64,000 nucleotides of DNA from Marivita sp003149565 (GTDB lineage: Bacteria; Pseudomonadota; Alphaproteobacteria; Rhodobacterales; Rhodobacteraceae). The stretch lies in assembly GCF_965216415.1 (NCBI RefSeq), contig NZ_CBDCFU010000002.1. One strand, written 5' to 3'. The notes below the pieces were generated by a model. It ran no database searches. It saw nothing but the letters and a program-made list of their open reading frames with translations, and was not told the origin of the DNA. Positions within the stretch are counted from its first letter, which is position 1. The number at the start of each line of letters is the position of its first letter. Made by a program: the position numbers and the translations under genes. Below, in pieces: positions 25,749-35,020 of the stretch.

Positions 25749-28667
25749 ATGGGATTGAGGGCCAAATTGCTTTTTGCCTTTGTCCTGATCGCAGGGCTCC
25801 CGACGTTGGCGGGACTCATGGGGCTTGTAGAATTGCGCAGCCTTGCGATCCGGCAATCTGATGTCATCAGCCAGACCATCCCGGATATCGGCGACATGCG
25901 GGGCATCGCTGAAGAAAGCACAAGCATTGTCGCGATCGCGCCGCAGCTTGCGGATATCGCAAATCAGAACGAGCGGGAGGATTTGTCGAAAGACCTTTTG
26001 GCACAAGTCGATGCATTGTCTCGTCGTTTGGGACGCCTGCGAGAGACACGTGGAACGGATATCGTTGGTCTTCAGGGCACTGTTGCCCGGATCGGAGCTG
26101 CTCTTGAACGGCTTGACCGACTGGTCGCACAGCGCATCACGGCTGACACTTTGGCCGATGATCGGGCACATGCAGCTCTGGATGTGACCAACACATTGGT
26201 GGACATGGCGGATACGCTGGTTGCCAATGCAGAGATGGGTACGACGGCGGTGGTGTCCAGCCTGTATGGCGACGTTGTCTCGGGACCAGACGTCAACGAC
26301 ACATTACTCGATACGCTCGACAAGCTTCTGGAAGTCGATCTGTTTCAGCTTGGATTGATGTATGAGCTCCGCTCGCGTGCGGCGGAACTGGGGCTGCTCG
26401 TAAGCCGAATTGACGGAGCGGCCGATATCGCCGAACTTGATGCAATGGAGGCCGCATTCGAGCAAGGGCTTGCGGTCGTATCGCGGCGCATTGATGCGAT
26501 CCGAGACCCGGGTCGGCTGGCATTGGCGCGCAGTTATCTGCTGCAATTGCAAGCCGTCTCGCAACCTGGGGCAAGTCTTTTTGAACTGCAACGATCAATT
26601 ATCGAAACCCGCGCTGGTATCGAGGCTTTGAAACGCGAAGTGCAGGCGCAGGCGCGGCTTCTTGCGGATGAGGCTGCTGCTGTGGCGGACGGATTGCAAA
26701 GGCTTGCCGTCCAATCTGCTGACACTGTCGCGCAGCAGATGAAAGAAGCGCAGATCCGCAGCAGTATGGCGGCACTGATTGCACTATGTCTTGCGTTGGC
26801 CGTGCTCTGGTTTCTTGTACGCGGAAGAATTACGCGCCCGCTTGATCAGCTTTACGAGAACATGACCGCGCTCGCGACGGGCAATCTTGATCGTGAAATT
26901 CGCAGTCGGGGCAATGACGAGATCGCCCGGATGGAAGCAGCGACCGAACAGTTTCGCCAGCAAGCCATCGCCAAACGCGATCTGGAGCGTCAACGCGATG
27001 CCACCGAGCGCGAGTTAATGGCGCACCGCACCAATCTCGAAACACTTGTGAGCCGTCAGACCGAGGCATTGCGGAAAGAGGCCAGTGCGCACGAGGAAGC
27101 CCGCCACAAAGCCGAAGCCGCCGACCGTGCCAAGTCTGAGTTCCTCGCTATGATGAGCCACGAGATCCGCACGCCGATGAACGGCATGTTGGGCCTCTTG
27201 CGCAGCCTGTCTGACGAGTCGCTTTCCCTCACACAAGCTCAACGGATCAATGCGGCGCAGGCTTCTGGTCAGAACCTATTGCAGATTCTGAACGACATCC
27301 TCGACTATTCAAAGATAGAGCATGCGGGCGTCACGGTGGTTTCTGCGCCCTTTTCGCTCAGGAGTTTGACTGACGATATCGTCGCGCTGATCCGGCCCGG
27401 AGCCGAAGCCCGGGGCCTTCCTGTGCTGTTGGACCATCCGGCGGAGCTTGCGGACGTGTTCATTGGCGATGTGGCGAAGCTGCGCCAAATTCTGTTCAAC
27501 CTGCTATCCAACGCTTTGAAATTCACAGATTCCGGTGAGGTCATTCTCCGCGTGCGTGCCAGCGCTGCGGGACACATGCGGCAGCGCGTGGTCTTTGAGA
27601 TAAGCGATACCGGTCGTGGCGTCTCGGACGATGCCAAGGCGCGCATCTTTGAGGCGTTTGAGCAAGAGCATACCCGGATCAGTGCGCAATATGGCGGCAC
27701 CGGGCTCGGCCTTGCGATTTCCAAAAGGTTCGCCGACGCGCTGGGCGCGCGTCTGAGCCTTGAAAGCACAGTGGGTGTAGGGTCGGTCTTTTCGCTGATG
27801 GTTGAGCTTCAGGAAGGCGATCCGAGCGATGTAGACCAGATGGCACGCCCCATTGCACTCGTACGGGCTGAAGTGCCTCTGGATGTTCTCGTCGTAGAAG
27901 ATAACGATATCAACCAGATGGTGGCGCGCGCCTATCTTGAACGTATGGGGCATCGCTGCGTTTGCCTGTCGGATGCTGAAACGGCATTGGAGCGACTGAA
28001 AACCGAACTGTTCGACGTGATACTGATGGATGTGAAACTGCCAGGAATGGATGGCGTCGAAGCCACACGGCGTATTCGTGCTGACGCGGACCCGGAGCTG
28101 GCAGCGATCCCGATCATCGGTCTGTCTGCCCATGTGCAAGAAGAACAGATCGACGCGCATCTGGCCGCTGGGATGAACAGTTTTGTCGCTAAACCCGTCG
28201 CACCTGAACGTCTGGCAATGGCCCTCGATAGCGTGATGCAGGGGCGCGAAGGGGCGGTTTTTCTCTCGCCGCGTATGCCGAAGTCGGATGCCCAAAGCCG
28301 TGTGGATGTTCTTCGCCGCGCACTCGACCGGGATAAAGCTGATCTGGGGGCGGAACAGGCGGCGCGCATTGCACGGCTTTTTCTGGACAGGATCGAGACC
28401 GAACAGGCTGAGCTCGTCGCTGCCTTGGCAGCGGAGGATGGGGCTGAATTGCGGAGGGTGGCGCACCGAATGAAGGGAAGTCTCGGGAACTACGATCTGG
28501 CGGACGCGATGGAAATCCTTCGGCGCATCCAGGATGACGATGGTCCCGCCGAGCCGTTGGTAGCACGCATGGCCGCACTTGTTCCGCTCATCCGCGTCGC
28601 GATGCAAGACGCGTTGGACGGGGTGTCGCTCACCAATGGCCCGGAGGTCATGTCACACGAGGCGTGA
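25749..28667 (+). CDS. torS: TorS-like hybrid sensor histidine kinase
   Basis: Membrane kinase of 972 aa with the TorS domain order. It has an N-terminal helix, a large periplasmic region to about residue 335, a second helix, HAMP, a kinase core with His471 (MSHEIRTPMN), an ATPase domain, a receiver with Asp761 (ILMDVKLPG) and a C-terminal HPt domain with His906 (AHRMKGSLG). The four-step relay should end at TorR. It faces torR tail to tail; the coding ends overlap by 20 bp. Confidence 0.93.
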   Translation: MGLRAKLLFAFVLIAGLPTLAGLMGLVELRSLAIRQSDVISQTIPDIGDMRGIAEESTSIVAIAPQLADIANQNEREDLSKDLLAQVDALSRRLGRLRETRGTDIVGLQGTVARIGAALERLDRLVAQRITADTLADDRAHAALDVTNTLVDMADTLVANAEMGTTAVVSSLYGDVVSGPDVNDTLLDTLDKLLEVDLFQLGLMYELRSRAAELGLLVSRIDGAADIAELDAMEAAFEQGLAVVSRRIDAIRDPGRLALARSYLLQLQAVSQPGASLFELQRSIIETRAGIEALKREVQAQARLLADEAAAVADGLQRLAVQSADTVAQQMKEAQIRSSMAALIALCLALAVLWFLVRGRITRPLDQLYENMTALATGNLDREIRSRGNDEIARMEAATEQFRQQAIAKRDLERQRDATERELMAHRTNLETLVSRQTEALRKEASAHEEARHKAEAADRAKSEFLAMMSHEIRTPMNGMLGLLRSLSDESLSLTQAQRINAAQASGQNLLQILNDILDYSKIEHAGVTVVSAPFSLRSLTDDIVALIRPGAEARGLPVLLDHPAELADVFIGDVAKLRQILFNLLSNALKFTDSGEVILRVRASAAGHMRQRVVFEISDTGRGVSDDAKARIFEAFEQEHTRISAQYGGTGLGLAISKRFADALGARLSLESTVGVGSVFSLMVELQEGDPSDVDQMARPIALVRAEVPLDVLVVEDNDINQMVARAYLERMGHRCVCLSDAETALERLKTELFDVILMDVKLPGMDGVEATRRIRADADPELAAIPIIGLSAHVQEEQIDAHLAAGMNSFVAKPVAPERLAMALDSVMQGREGAVFLSPRMPKSDAQSRVDVLRRALDRDKADLGAEQAARIARLFLDRIETEQAELVAALAAEDGAELRRVAHRMKGSLGNYDLADAMEILRRIQDDDGPAEPLVARMAALVPLIRVAMQDALDGVSLTNGPEVMSHEA

Positions 28668-29352
28668 AGCTATATCCCTCGCCATGCACAGTGCATATCA
28701 GCATCGGCTGGGCCGGGTCCGGTTCAATTTTTGCGCGCAAACGACGGACGAGGACGTCAACCGTACGTGGGTTTGTCCCATATTGCCGATGCGTGACGCG
28801 CCCCATCAGAGCATCCCGTGTCACGACCTGCCCGGCATGTGTGACGAGGCAGAACAGGACCTCGAACTCCGCGCGGGTCAAAGGCACGGTATTGCCGTCC
28901 GGATCCTCCAATCGCCGAGCGCGACTGTCGAAAGTGAACCGCTCGAACCGATAAAGCTGGCGCTGGGCATGGTTGGCCTGCCCGGTACGGTAAAGCAGAT
29001 TTTTAATTCGGGCCAACAGTTCGCGACGATTGAAAGGCTTGCAGACATAGTCGTCTGCGCCAATCTCGAGGCCCACGATCCTGTCCACATCTTCATCGCG
29101 TCCCGAGACGAGTATGATGCCGATATCTGAAATGGCGCGTTGTTCACGGGCAAGGCGCAGCCCGTCTTTTCCCGGCAGGTTGACGTCCACCAGCATCAGA
29201 TCAATGGCGCCTTGGGACAGAATCGTTTCAGCCGCTTCTGCGCTCTCGGCTTCGCTCACAGCAAATCCTTGAGATTCAAGATAGATCACAAGCGACGACC
29301 TTGAAACAGGCTCGTCCTCCACGATGAGAATCTGTGTCTGAGGCTGATGCAT
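28648..29352 (-). CDS. torR: TorR-like response regulator
   Basis: OmpR/PhoB-class regulator of 234 aa with receiver Asp56 (LMLVDVNLPG) and a C-terminal winged helix. Met at 29352 starts the receiver fold directly; the open frame continues upstream without family similarity. It is divergent from tmoX across 198 bp that hold sequences very like E. coli tor boxes, so tmoXWV and torR itself are likely targets. Whether it also controls tdm or dmm is not shown. Confidence 0.92.
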   Translation of the reverse strand: MHQPQTQILIVEDEPVSRSSLVIYLESQGFAVSEAESAEAAETILSQGAIDLMLVDVNLPGKDGLRLAREQRAISDIGIILVSGRDEDVDRIVGLEIGADDYVCKPFNRRELLARIKNLLYRTGQANHAQRQLYRFERFTFDSRARRLEDPDGNTVPLTRAEFEVLFCLVTHAGQVVTRDALMGRVTHRQYGTNPRTVDVLVRRLRAKIEPDPAQPMLICTVHGEGYSFTPRVT

Positions 29353-29370
29353 TGATAGCGCTTGGGGAAA

Positions 29371-29391
29371 CCATGAGGAAAATATCTTTCC
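29371..29391 (+). promoter_or_regulatory. Shared CCATGAGGAAAATAT element with GGAAA/TTTCC inverted repeat
   Basis: The first 15 bases are identical to 19734-19748 before dmmD. The 3' part forms GGAAA-ATATC-TTTCC at 29377-29391, a perfect 5-bp inverted repeat. It lies 19 bp before torR and about 160 bp before tmoX. Confidence 0.55.
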
Positions 29392-29400
29392 TGTTAACAA

Positions 29401-29453
29401 GTTTTCACATTCCGGCATAGCCTGTTCATGCCACATGCCTGACCTGTTCACAT
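29401..29453 (+). promoter_or_regulatory. Candidate TorR-binding boxes
   Basis: Three decamers in direct repeat: GTTTTCACAT (29401), CTGTTCATGC (29422) and CTGTTCACAT (29444). They are spaced 21 and 22 bp, about two helical turns. The E. coli tor box is CTGTTCATAT, so the last matches at nine of ten positions. They lie 97-150 bp before the tmoX ATG. Confidence 0.65.
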
Positions 29454-29550
29454 TTCCCACCTACTTTTTTCTGAGGATCGCCGTCGTATTGGGCACGTTC
29501 GACCCCTTGGGCGAGACCAAGAAAAAGTAAGCAACACACAGGGAATTATC

Positions 29551-30501
29551 ATGCGTTTCACATCACTCTTGTCAGCATCTGCTCTGGCACTGGCATCGGT
29601 CACGGCTGCACAGGCTCAGGACAGTTCTGACCCAATCGTCATCCCAACGCACAACTGGTCCAGCCAGATTGTCATGAGCCACGTGGTTGGGCAGATCTTT
29701 GAATCTATGGGCAACAGTGTCGAGTATGTTTCGACCGACAGCCAGGCGGTCTATGAATCCGTGCGTTTGGGTGACGTGACGCTGGAACTTGAAGTTTGGG
29801 AAGGCGCTTTCGGCCCGGCTTTTGAGGCAGCCATGGAAAAAGGTGGTCTGCATGACGTGGGCGATCATGATGCCGTGACGCGCGAAGACTGGTGGTACCC
29901 GATGTGGACCAAGGAATCCTGCCCCGGGCTTCCGTCATGGGAGGCTTTGAACGAATGCGCTGCATTGTTCGCCACGCCCGAGACCGGTGACAAAGGCCGT
30001 TTCCTCGGGGGTCCGGTTGACTGGCTCAAGCATGACCAGGAACGCGTCGACGCGCTTGGAATGGATTTTGTCGTCGTAAATGCAGGTTCGGCTTCGGCTC
30101 TTTGGGCCGAGGTTGGCTCAGCGGAGCGTGACAAGCGGCCCGTGGTGATCTTCAACTGGACTCCGAATTTTGTCGAAGCGTTGTATCCGGGTGAATTCGT
30201 TGAGTTTCCGGAATATGTAGACGGCTGCAAGGATGATCCGGCAGTCGGACCAAACCCGGAGATGACATATGACTGTGGCAATCCCGCCAACGGCTATCTC
30301 AAAAAGGCCGCTTGGGATGGCATGGAAGAGAAGTGGCCGTCCGCTTACGCCACTCTGAAGAACATCAGCTTTACCAACCCGCAGATTGCCGAAATGGCCA
30401 AGCTGGTCGATATCGACGAATTGGAACCGGAAGACGCTGCGGCAGAGTGGCTGGAGCAGAATGAGGCGGTTTGGAAGCCTTGGATCGACGGCGGCGCGTA
30501 A
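29551..30501 (+). CDS. tmoX: TMAO ABC transporter substrate-binding protein
   Basis: Periplasmic OpuAC/ProX-type binding protein of 316 aa with a Sec signal peptide cut after AQA near residue 22. Tryptophan-rich segments (THNWSS, EVWEGAFG, EDWWYPMW, FNWTP) fit an aromatic cage for a quaternary or N-oxide amine. Family, length and gene order X-W-V match TmoX of Ruegeria pomeroyi, and the adjacent TorTSR genes support TMAO as ligand. Glycine betaine or choline binding is the alternative for this family. Confidence 0.88.
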   Translation: MRFTSLLSASALALASVTAAQAQDSSDPIVIPTHNWSSQIVMSHVVGQIFESMGNSVEYVSTDSQAVYESVRLGDVTLELEVWEGAFGPAFEAAMEKGGLHDVGDHDAVTREDWWYPMWTKESCPGLPSWEALNECAALFATPETGDKGRFLGGPVDWLKHDQERVDALGMDFVVVNAGSASALWAEVGSAERDKRPVVIFNWTPNFVEALYPGEFVEFPEYVDGCKDDPAVGPNPEMTYDCGNPANGYLKKAAWDGMEEKWPSAYATLKNISFTNPQIAEMAKLVDIDELEPEDAAAEWLEQNEAVWKPWIDGGA

Positions 30502-30525
30502 CCACTCGTTTTCATCCCTGAAATA

Positions 30526-30552
30526 CCTCCCCGGCATGCTTTGTCGGGGAGG
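30526..30552 (+). terminator. Hairpin between tmoX and tmoW
   Basis: CCTCCCCG at 30526-30533 pairs with CGGGGAGG at 30545-30552. There is no clear T-run. It would favour higher levels of the binding-protein mRNA than of tmoWV. Confidence 0.6.
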
Positions 30553-30576
30553 TCCCTGTTCCAGCAGAGGTGCCTG

Positions 30577-31608
30577 ATGACTGACCAAAAACCCGTGATT
30601 TCCTGTCGCAATGTCTGGAAAATGTTCGGCCCACAGCCGGAAGCCTACCTCGCGGGATTGGACCCGAGTGCAACTTTCGAAGCAATTCGTGCAGATGGAT
30701 ATGTTCCGGCCGTGCGTAACGTGACGCTGGATATTGCCAGGGGCGAGATGCTCGTAATCATGGGGCTGTCAGGTTCCGGGAAATCGACGCTCGTGCGCTG
30801 CATGTCGCGCTTGCTGGACATCACTGCAGGCGCAATCGAAGTTGACGGCGAGGTAATCGGCGATTTGTCGGAGCGGCAGTTGATCGATTTGCGCCGCAAC
30901 AAGATGGGCATGGTCTTTCAAAGCTTTGGCCTTCTGCCGCACCGGACGGTGCTGGACAATGTCGCTTTTCCCCTTGAGATGCGGGGCCAGGATATTCACA
31001 CACGCCGCGCTCGGGCGATGGAAGTGATCGAATTGGTCGGACTTGGCGGGCGCGAAGACTATTTCCCGCGCGAACTGTCCGGCGGTCAGCAGCAACGCGT
31101 GGGCATTGCCAGAAGTCTCGCAATCGAGCCGGATATCTGGTTTCTCGATGAGCCTTTTTCGGCTCTTGATCCTTTGATCCGTCGCGAGATGCAGGACGAA
31201 TTCCTGCGTTTGCAAGCGATGCTTGGTAAAACAATCGTCTTTATTACACATGATTTCGACGAGGCGCTGCGTCTCGCCGACCGCATCGCCATCATGAAGG
31301 ACGGAGCGGTCGAACAGATCGACCGACCCGACCGGATCGTGATGGAGCCGGCGACGCCCTACGTGGCAAAGTTCACGGAGGAAATCGAGAAAGCGCGCGT
31401 CGTGCATGCCAGTGCTTTGGCCGGGCCGGTAAATGGCCTCAGCCTGAGCGGAGTGCCAGTAGATGGTGGCAAGACAATTTCCCAACTGGCCCGTCTTCTG
31501 GTGAATGACGAGCGCGCGATCCTTCCAGTTGCTGGACCGGATGGCGGAGTGATTGGCGCGTTGGACAGACAGCGTGCACTGGACGTGTTGTTCGGAGAAG
31601 CGCAATGA
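30577..31608 (+). CDS. tmoW: TMAO ABC transporter ATP-binding protein
   Basis: ProV/OpuAA-type ATPase of 343 aa. It has Walker A GLSGSGKST, signature LSGGQQQRVG, Walker B DIWFLDEPFSALD and a C-terminal region with one CBS-like repeat. ATG 30577 is preferred over the longer frame from 30541, which runs through the intergenic hairpin. The stop overlaps the tmoV start by 4 nt. Confidence 0.92.
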   Translation: MTDQKPVISCRNVWKMFGPQPEAYLAGLDPSATFEAIRADGYVPAVRNVTLDIARGEMLVIMGLSGSGKSTLVRCMSRLLDITAGAIEVDGEVIGDLSERQLIDLRRNKMGMVFQSFGLLPHRTVLDNVAFPLEMRGQDIHTRRARAMEVIELVGLGGREDYFPRELSGGQQQRVGIARSLAIEPDIWFLDEPFSALDPLIRREMQDEFLRLQAMLGKTIVFITHDFDEALRLADRIAIMKDGAVEQIDRPDRIVMEPATPYVAKFTEEIEKARVVHASALAGPVNGLSLSGVPVDGGKTISQLARLLVNDERAILPVAGPDGGVIGALDRQRALDVLFGEAQ

Positions 31609-33569
31609 CGACAGTCGCGACCGATGCGCCCGTCTCCGTCCCGGGCCAGTCTCGTTTGCGCATGGCGCAGGTGCTGTTCGGCGCAGCGGTCTGCCTGGCG
31701 CTTGCCAAAGGCATGCTGCCCGATGCGTTGATCCGGCTGCCCGACTCCTGGGTGGTGCCCTTTGCTGACTGGTTCAACGCCATGTTCAATTTCATGCGTG
31801 ACGATCTGGGCTTGATCCACGTCACCCGCGCTTTCGCGGATGGACTGGATTGGTTTTTGGATGTGACCGCCAACTTGCTCTATGGCAAGAACCGCTGGCC
31901 GCGCATTGGCCCGATTCCTTGGAGTGTGATCGCCGCGACCGCCGCGATCGTCGGCTATGCGCTCAACGGATGGCGATTGGCCGCGATGTCAGGTCTGACC
32001 TTTGTCTGGATCGCCGTGATGGGGCAGTGGCAATGGGCGATGGAAACGCTTTCGGTGATCCTGATCGCCGCGCCTGTGTCGGTCCTGCTGGGTCTGGTCA
32101 TGGGCACTTTGGCCTGGCGCAGTGCAAGGTTCCGCGCGGTTCTGAACCCGCTTTTGAACGTGGCGCAGTCGCTGCCTCACTTTGCCTACATGATCCCCGT
32201 GGTGGTTTTCGTCGGTGTGGGCCCCAAGGCCGGGGCCATCGTTACCATTATCTTTTCCGTACCGCCGATGATCCGAATGACCCTGCTGGGGCTGCAAAAG
32301 GTCCCGACCGAAGTCATTGAGGCGGGACAAATGGCTGCTGCCACCCCATGGCAGTTGCTGCGCCACGTGCGTTTGCCCACAGCCCGGACTGACATCCTCG
32401 TTGGTGTGAACCAGGTCATTATGCAGTGCCTGGCAATGGTGGTTCTGGCCAGCTTCATTGGAATGCCCGGGCTGGGGCAGAAGCTCTTGCAACTTTTGCA
32501 GGCGCTCAAAATCGGGCGTTCTTTCGAGATTGGCATCACGATTGTTCTGCTGGCTGTCATGCTCGACCGGTGCTCCAAGGCGTGGGCCATGAAGCAACCC
32601 GTCCACATGGAGAAGGGTACGCCATGGGCCGTACGACATCGGCTGTTCCTGATATGGGTGTTTGCCACGGTTGTCCTCTGGGTGCTTTCCCTTATCTTTC
32701 CGATCCTGCACGAGATTGGCCGCCGCGAAGCACTTAGCCTTGCTGGTCCGTTGGATGTGGCGATGGATTGGATTATCGCCACGCTCGATCCAGTGACGCA
32801 ATGGTTGCGCTGGTTCCTGATTGTCTGGGTGCTCATCCCTCTGCGGGACGGGATGCTATGGCTGCCTGTATCCGCGGTTCTGGTGTTCCTGATGTCGGTG
32901 GGCTGGGCCGTGGGCGGACGGCGTTCGGCGCTGATCTGTCTTGCCTACTTCGGGCTGATCGCTCTGTCAGGCTGGTGGGATCGCGCGATGATTACCGTCT
33001 ATACAGTGACATTTTCGGTATTCATTGCCACTCTGATCGGCTTTCCGGCAGGCATCTGGGGATCGCGCAGCGCGCGTCGAGCCAAGACCGTGCTACTTGT
33101 ATGCGATACGCTTCAGACGTTTCCGAGTTTTATTTATCTGATCCCGGTTATCATGCTTTTTGGCGTGAATGACGTGGCTGTGGTCGGGGCAGTTGTACTG
33201 TTCGCCGCCGTGCCTCTTATCCGCTACACGATCGAAGGCTTGCGCGGTGTACCTGATGCGCAGATCGAGGCGGCTGACATGTCCGGCGCGACACGGAAGC
33301 AAACATTGTGGTCTGTTCGCCTGCCGTTGGCGCTGCCGACAATCATGGTCGGAGTAAACCAATCGGTTATGTTCTCTCTGTTCATGGTGATCATCGCGGC
33401 CTTCATCGGCACGCAGGACTTGGGGCAGGAAATGCAGCGCGCCCTGTCGTCAAGCGATGTGGGTAAAGGGATGGTGCTGGGATTGGCCGTGGCGTTTATG
33501 GGATTGATGGTCGATCATCTTGTGACCGTCTGGGCGACGCGGCGCCGTAAAGCATTGGGCATGGGATAA
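31605..33569 (+). CDS. tmoV: TMAO ABC transporter permease, tandem duplicated
   Basis: Inner-membrane protein of 654 aa with two ProW-like permease halves. Each carries an ABC-coupling loop (EAGQMAAATPWQLLRHVRLP near 240 and EAADMSGATRKQTLWSVRLP near 550). Fused double permeases are known in the TmoV/quaternary-amine family, so a single chain should replace the usual homodimer. It is the last gene of the tmoXWV operon. Confidence 0.92.
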   Translation: MTTVATDAPVSVPGQSRLRMAQVLFGAAVCLALAKGMLPDALIRLPDSWVVPFADWFNAMFNFMRDDLGLIHVTRAFADGLDWFLDVTANLLYGKNRWPRIGPIPWSVIAATAAIVGYALNGWRLAAMSGLTFVWIAVMGQWQWAMETLSVILIAAPVSVLLGLVMGTLAWRSARFRAVLNPLLNVAQSLPHFAYMIPVVVFVGVGPKAGAIVTIIFSVPPMIRMTLLGLQKVPTEVIEAGQMAAATPWQLLRHVRLPTARTDILVGVNQVIMQCLAMVVLASFIGMPGLGQKLLQLLQALKIGRSFEIGITIVLLAVMLDRCSKAWAMKQPVHMEKGTPWAVRHRLFLIWVFATVVLWVLSLIFPILHEIGRREALSLAGPLDVAMDWIIATLDPVTQWLRWFLIVWVLIPLRDGMLWLPVSAVLVFLMSVGWAVGGRRSALICLAYFGLIALSGWWDRAMITVYTVTFSVFIATLIGFPAGIWGSRSARRAKTVLLVCDTLQTFPSFIYLIPVIMLFGVNDVAVVGAVVLFAAVPLIRYTIEGLRGVPDAQIEAADMSGATRKQTLWSVRLPLALPTIMVGVNQSVMFSLFMVIIAAFIGTQDLGQEMQRALSSSDVGKGMVLGLAVAFMGLMVDHLVTVWATRRRKALGMG

Positions 33570-33684
33570 GATTGCCATGTTGGTGAGCGCTTACTCGTCT
33601 GGACGTTGTTTCGAGCACGCCACTATTCTGGAAGCCAAAGCTTGTTTTTGCCCTCGCGCGTTTCACCTCACGTGCCGTGTTCTC

Positions 33685-34587
33685 TCAACCCGGGATCAAG
33701 TTCGAAGCCCGTACGTCATCTAGAGCGAAATCAATCAATGCCCGAACTTTGCGTGGTAGAGTGCGACCTTCCAGATAGACTGCGCCAATTGGACTGCTTT
33801 CAGACTGTGTGTCATTCAAGAGTGGGATCAGATGGCCGTCCGAGATGGTATGGCACAGCGCGAAACTTGGGACATACGCAATGCCCAGACCCTTTCGTGC
33901 CAATGCGACAGCAGCGCTGGCTGAATTGACCTGAAATCGACTTTTCACTGTTACCATTGTCTCAATGCCGTCCTTGAGGAACGTCCACCGACGTGGGTTC
34001 CGCCGGTTCGTATCGACTATACATGCATGGTCCGGCAACGCCTCTGGCCGGTCTGGTGCACCATGCTGCGCCAGGTAATCGGGACTTGCCACCAAGACGC
34101 TTCTAAATTCTCCGAGACGGCGAACCTTGAGCGAGGCTTGGTCGAAGTGCCCCAGCCGAAAGCTTAGATCAATGCCCTCGGCGGCAATGTCGAGAAACCT
34201 ATCGTCGAGTTTGAGATCGATGGAAATGTCGGGATGCGCAGAGGCGAAGCGGGCGAGCATACCGACGACGTAGATCTCGCCAAAGGTGACAGGAGCAGAC
34301 ACCCTCAATGCTCCGGAAAGTGCGGTTGAGCCTTCGGATACCGCGTTAAGAACTGCATCAAACTCGTCAAGAAGCGCTGGCGCGCGGGCAAGCAGGTCAG
34401 CGCCTGTGGGTGTCAGTCCAACCTTGCGGGTGGTGCGCTGAAGCAGACGAACGCCAAGCCGCGCCTCAAGCTCAGCAACGTATTTTGACGTCAGGCGGTT
34501 CGAAATCCCCAATTGGTCCGCAGCCGAGGTGAAGGATCCTGTCTGAGCTGTGGCGACGAAGGCTCGTAGCTGGTCGAGAAGGTCCAT
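33685..34587 (-). CDS. LysR-family transcriptional regulator
   Basis: A 300-aa LysR protein. It has an N-terminal winged helix (FTSAADQLGISNRLTSKYVAELEARLG) and a C-terminal effector domain. It diverges from the doxX gene across 144 bp, which is the typical LysR arrangement. E. coli YhaJ, which controls the DoxX-family gene yqjF, is a plausible functional parallel. It converges on tmoV. Confidence 0.9.
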   Translation of the reverse strand: MDLLDQLRAFVATAQTGSFTSAADQLGISNRLTSKYVAELEARLGVRLLQRTTRKVGLTPTGADLLARAPALLDEFDAVLNAVSEGSTALSGALRVSAPVTFGEIYVVGMLARFASAHPDISIDLKLDDRFLDIAAEGIDLSFRLGHFDQASLKVRRLGEFRSVLVASPDYLAQHGAPDRPEALPDHACIVDTNRRNPRRWTFLKDGIETMVTVKSRFQVNSASAAVALARKGLGIAYVPSFALCHTISDGHLIPLLNDTQSESSPIGAVYLEGRTLPRKVRALIDFALDDVRASNLIPG

Positions 34588-35020
34588 AATGTTACTCCGA
34601 ACAAAATGTGGAAAGACATTCTATAAAATCTCCATTTTGTTGATTGTATGCAAGACTTAGGTAGGCGGTACCGGTTTCAAGCCTCCTCTCGTGGGCTGAA
34701 CGCCACAATCAAACTTAAAGGAGTACCTGCCATGTCTATCGATCCTGCAAATTCCAAAAGCGATCTTGCAGCCTTCATTCTACGCATCACCAGCGGTGCT
34801 GCATTTCTCGCGCACGGCTGGCTGAAAGTCAGTGTCTTTACCATACCCGGCACTGTGGGTTTCTTCGAAAGCCTCGGGCTGCCAGGCTTTTTCGCGTACC
34901 TGACCATCTTGGCCGAACTTGGCGGCGGTCTGGCGCTGATCCTCGGCGTTGCCGTCCGTGCTGTCTCGATTCCTCTGATTGAAGTGCCCCGGGTTTACCG
35001 GAGGGTTTTTTATTCAAAAC

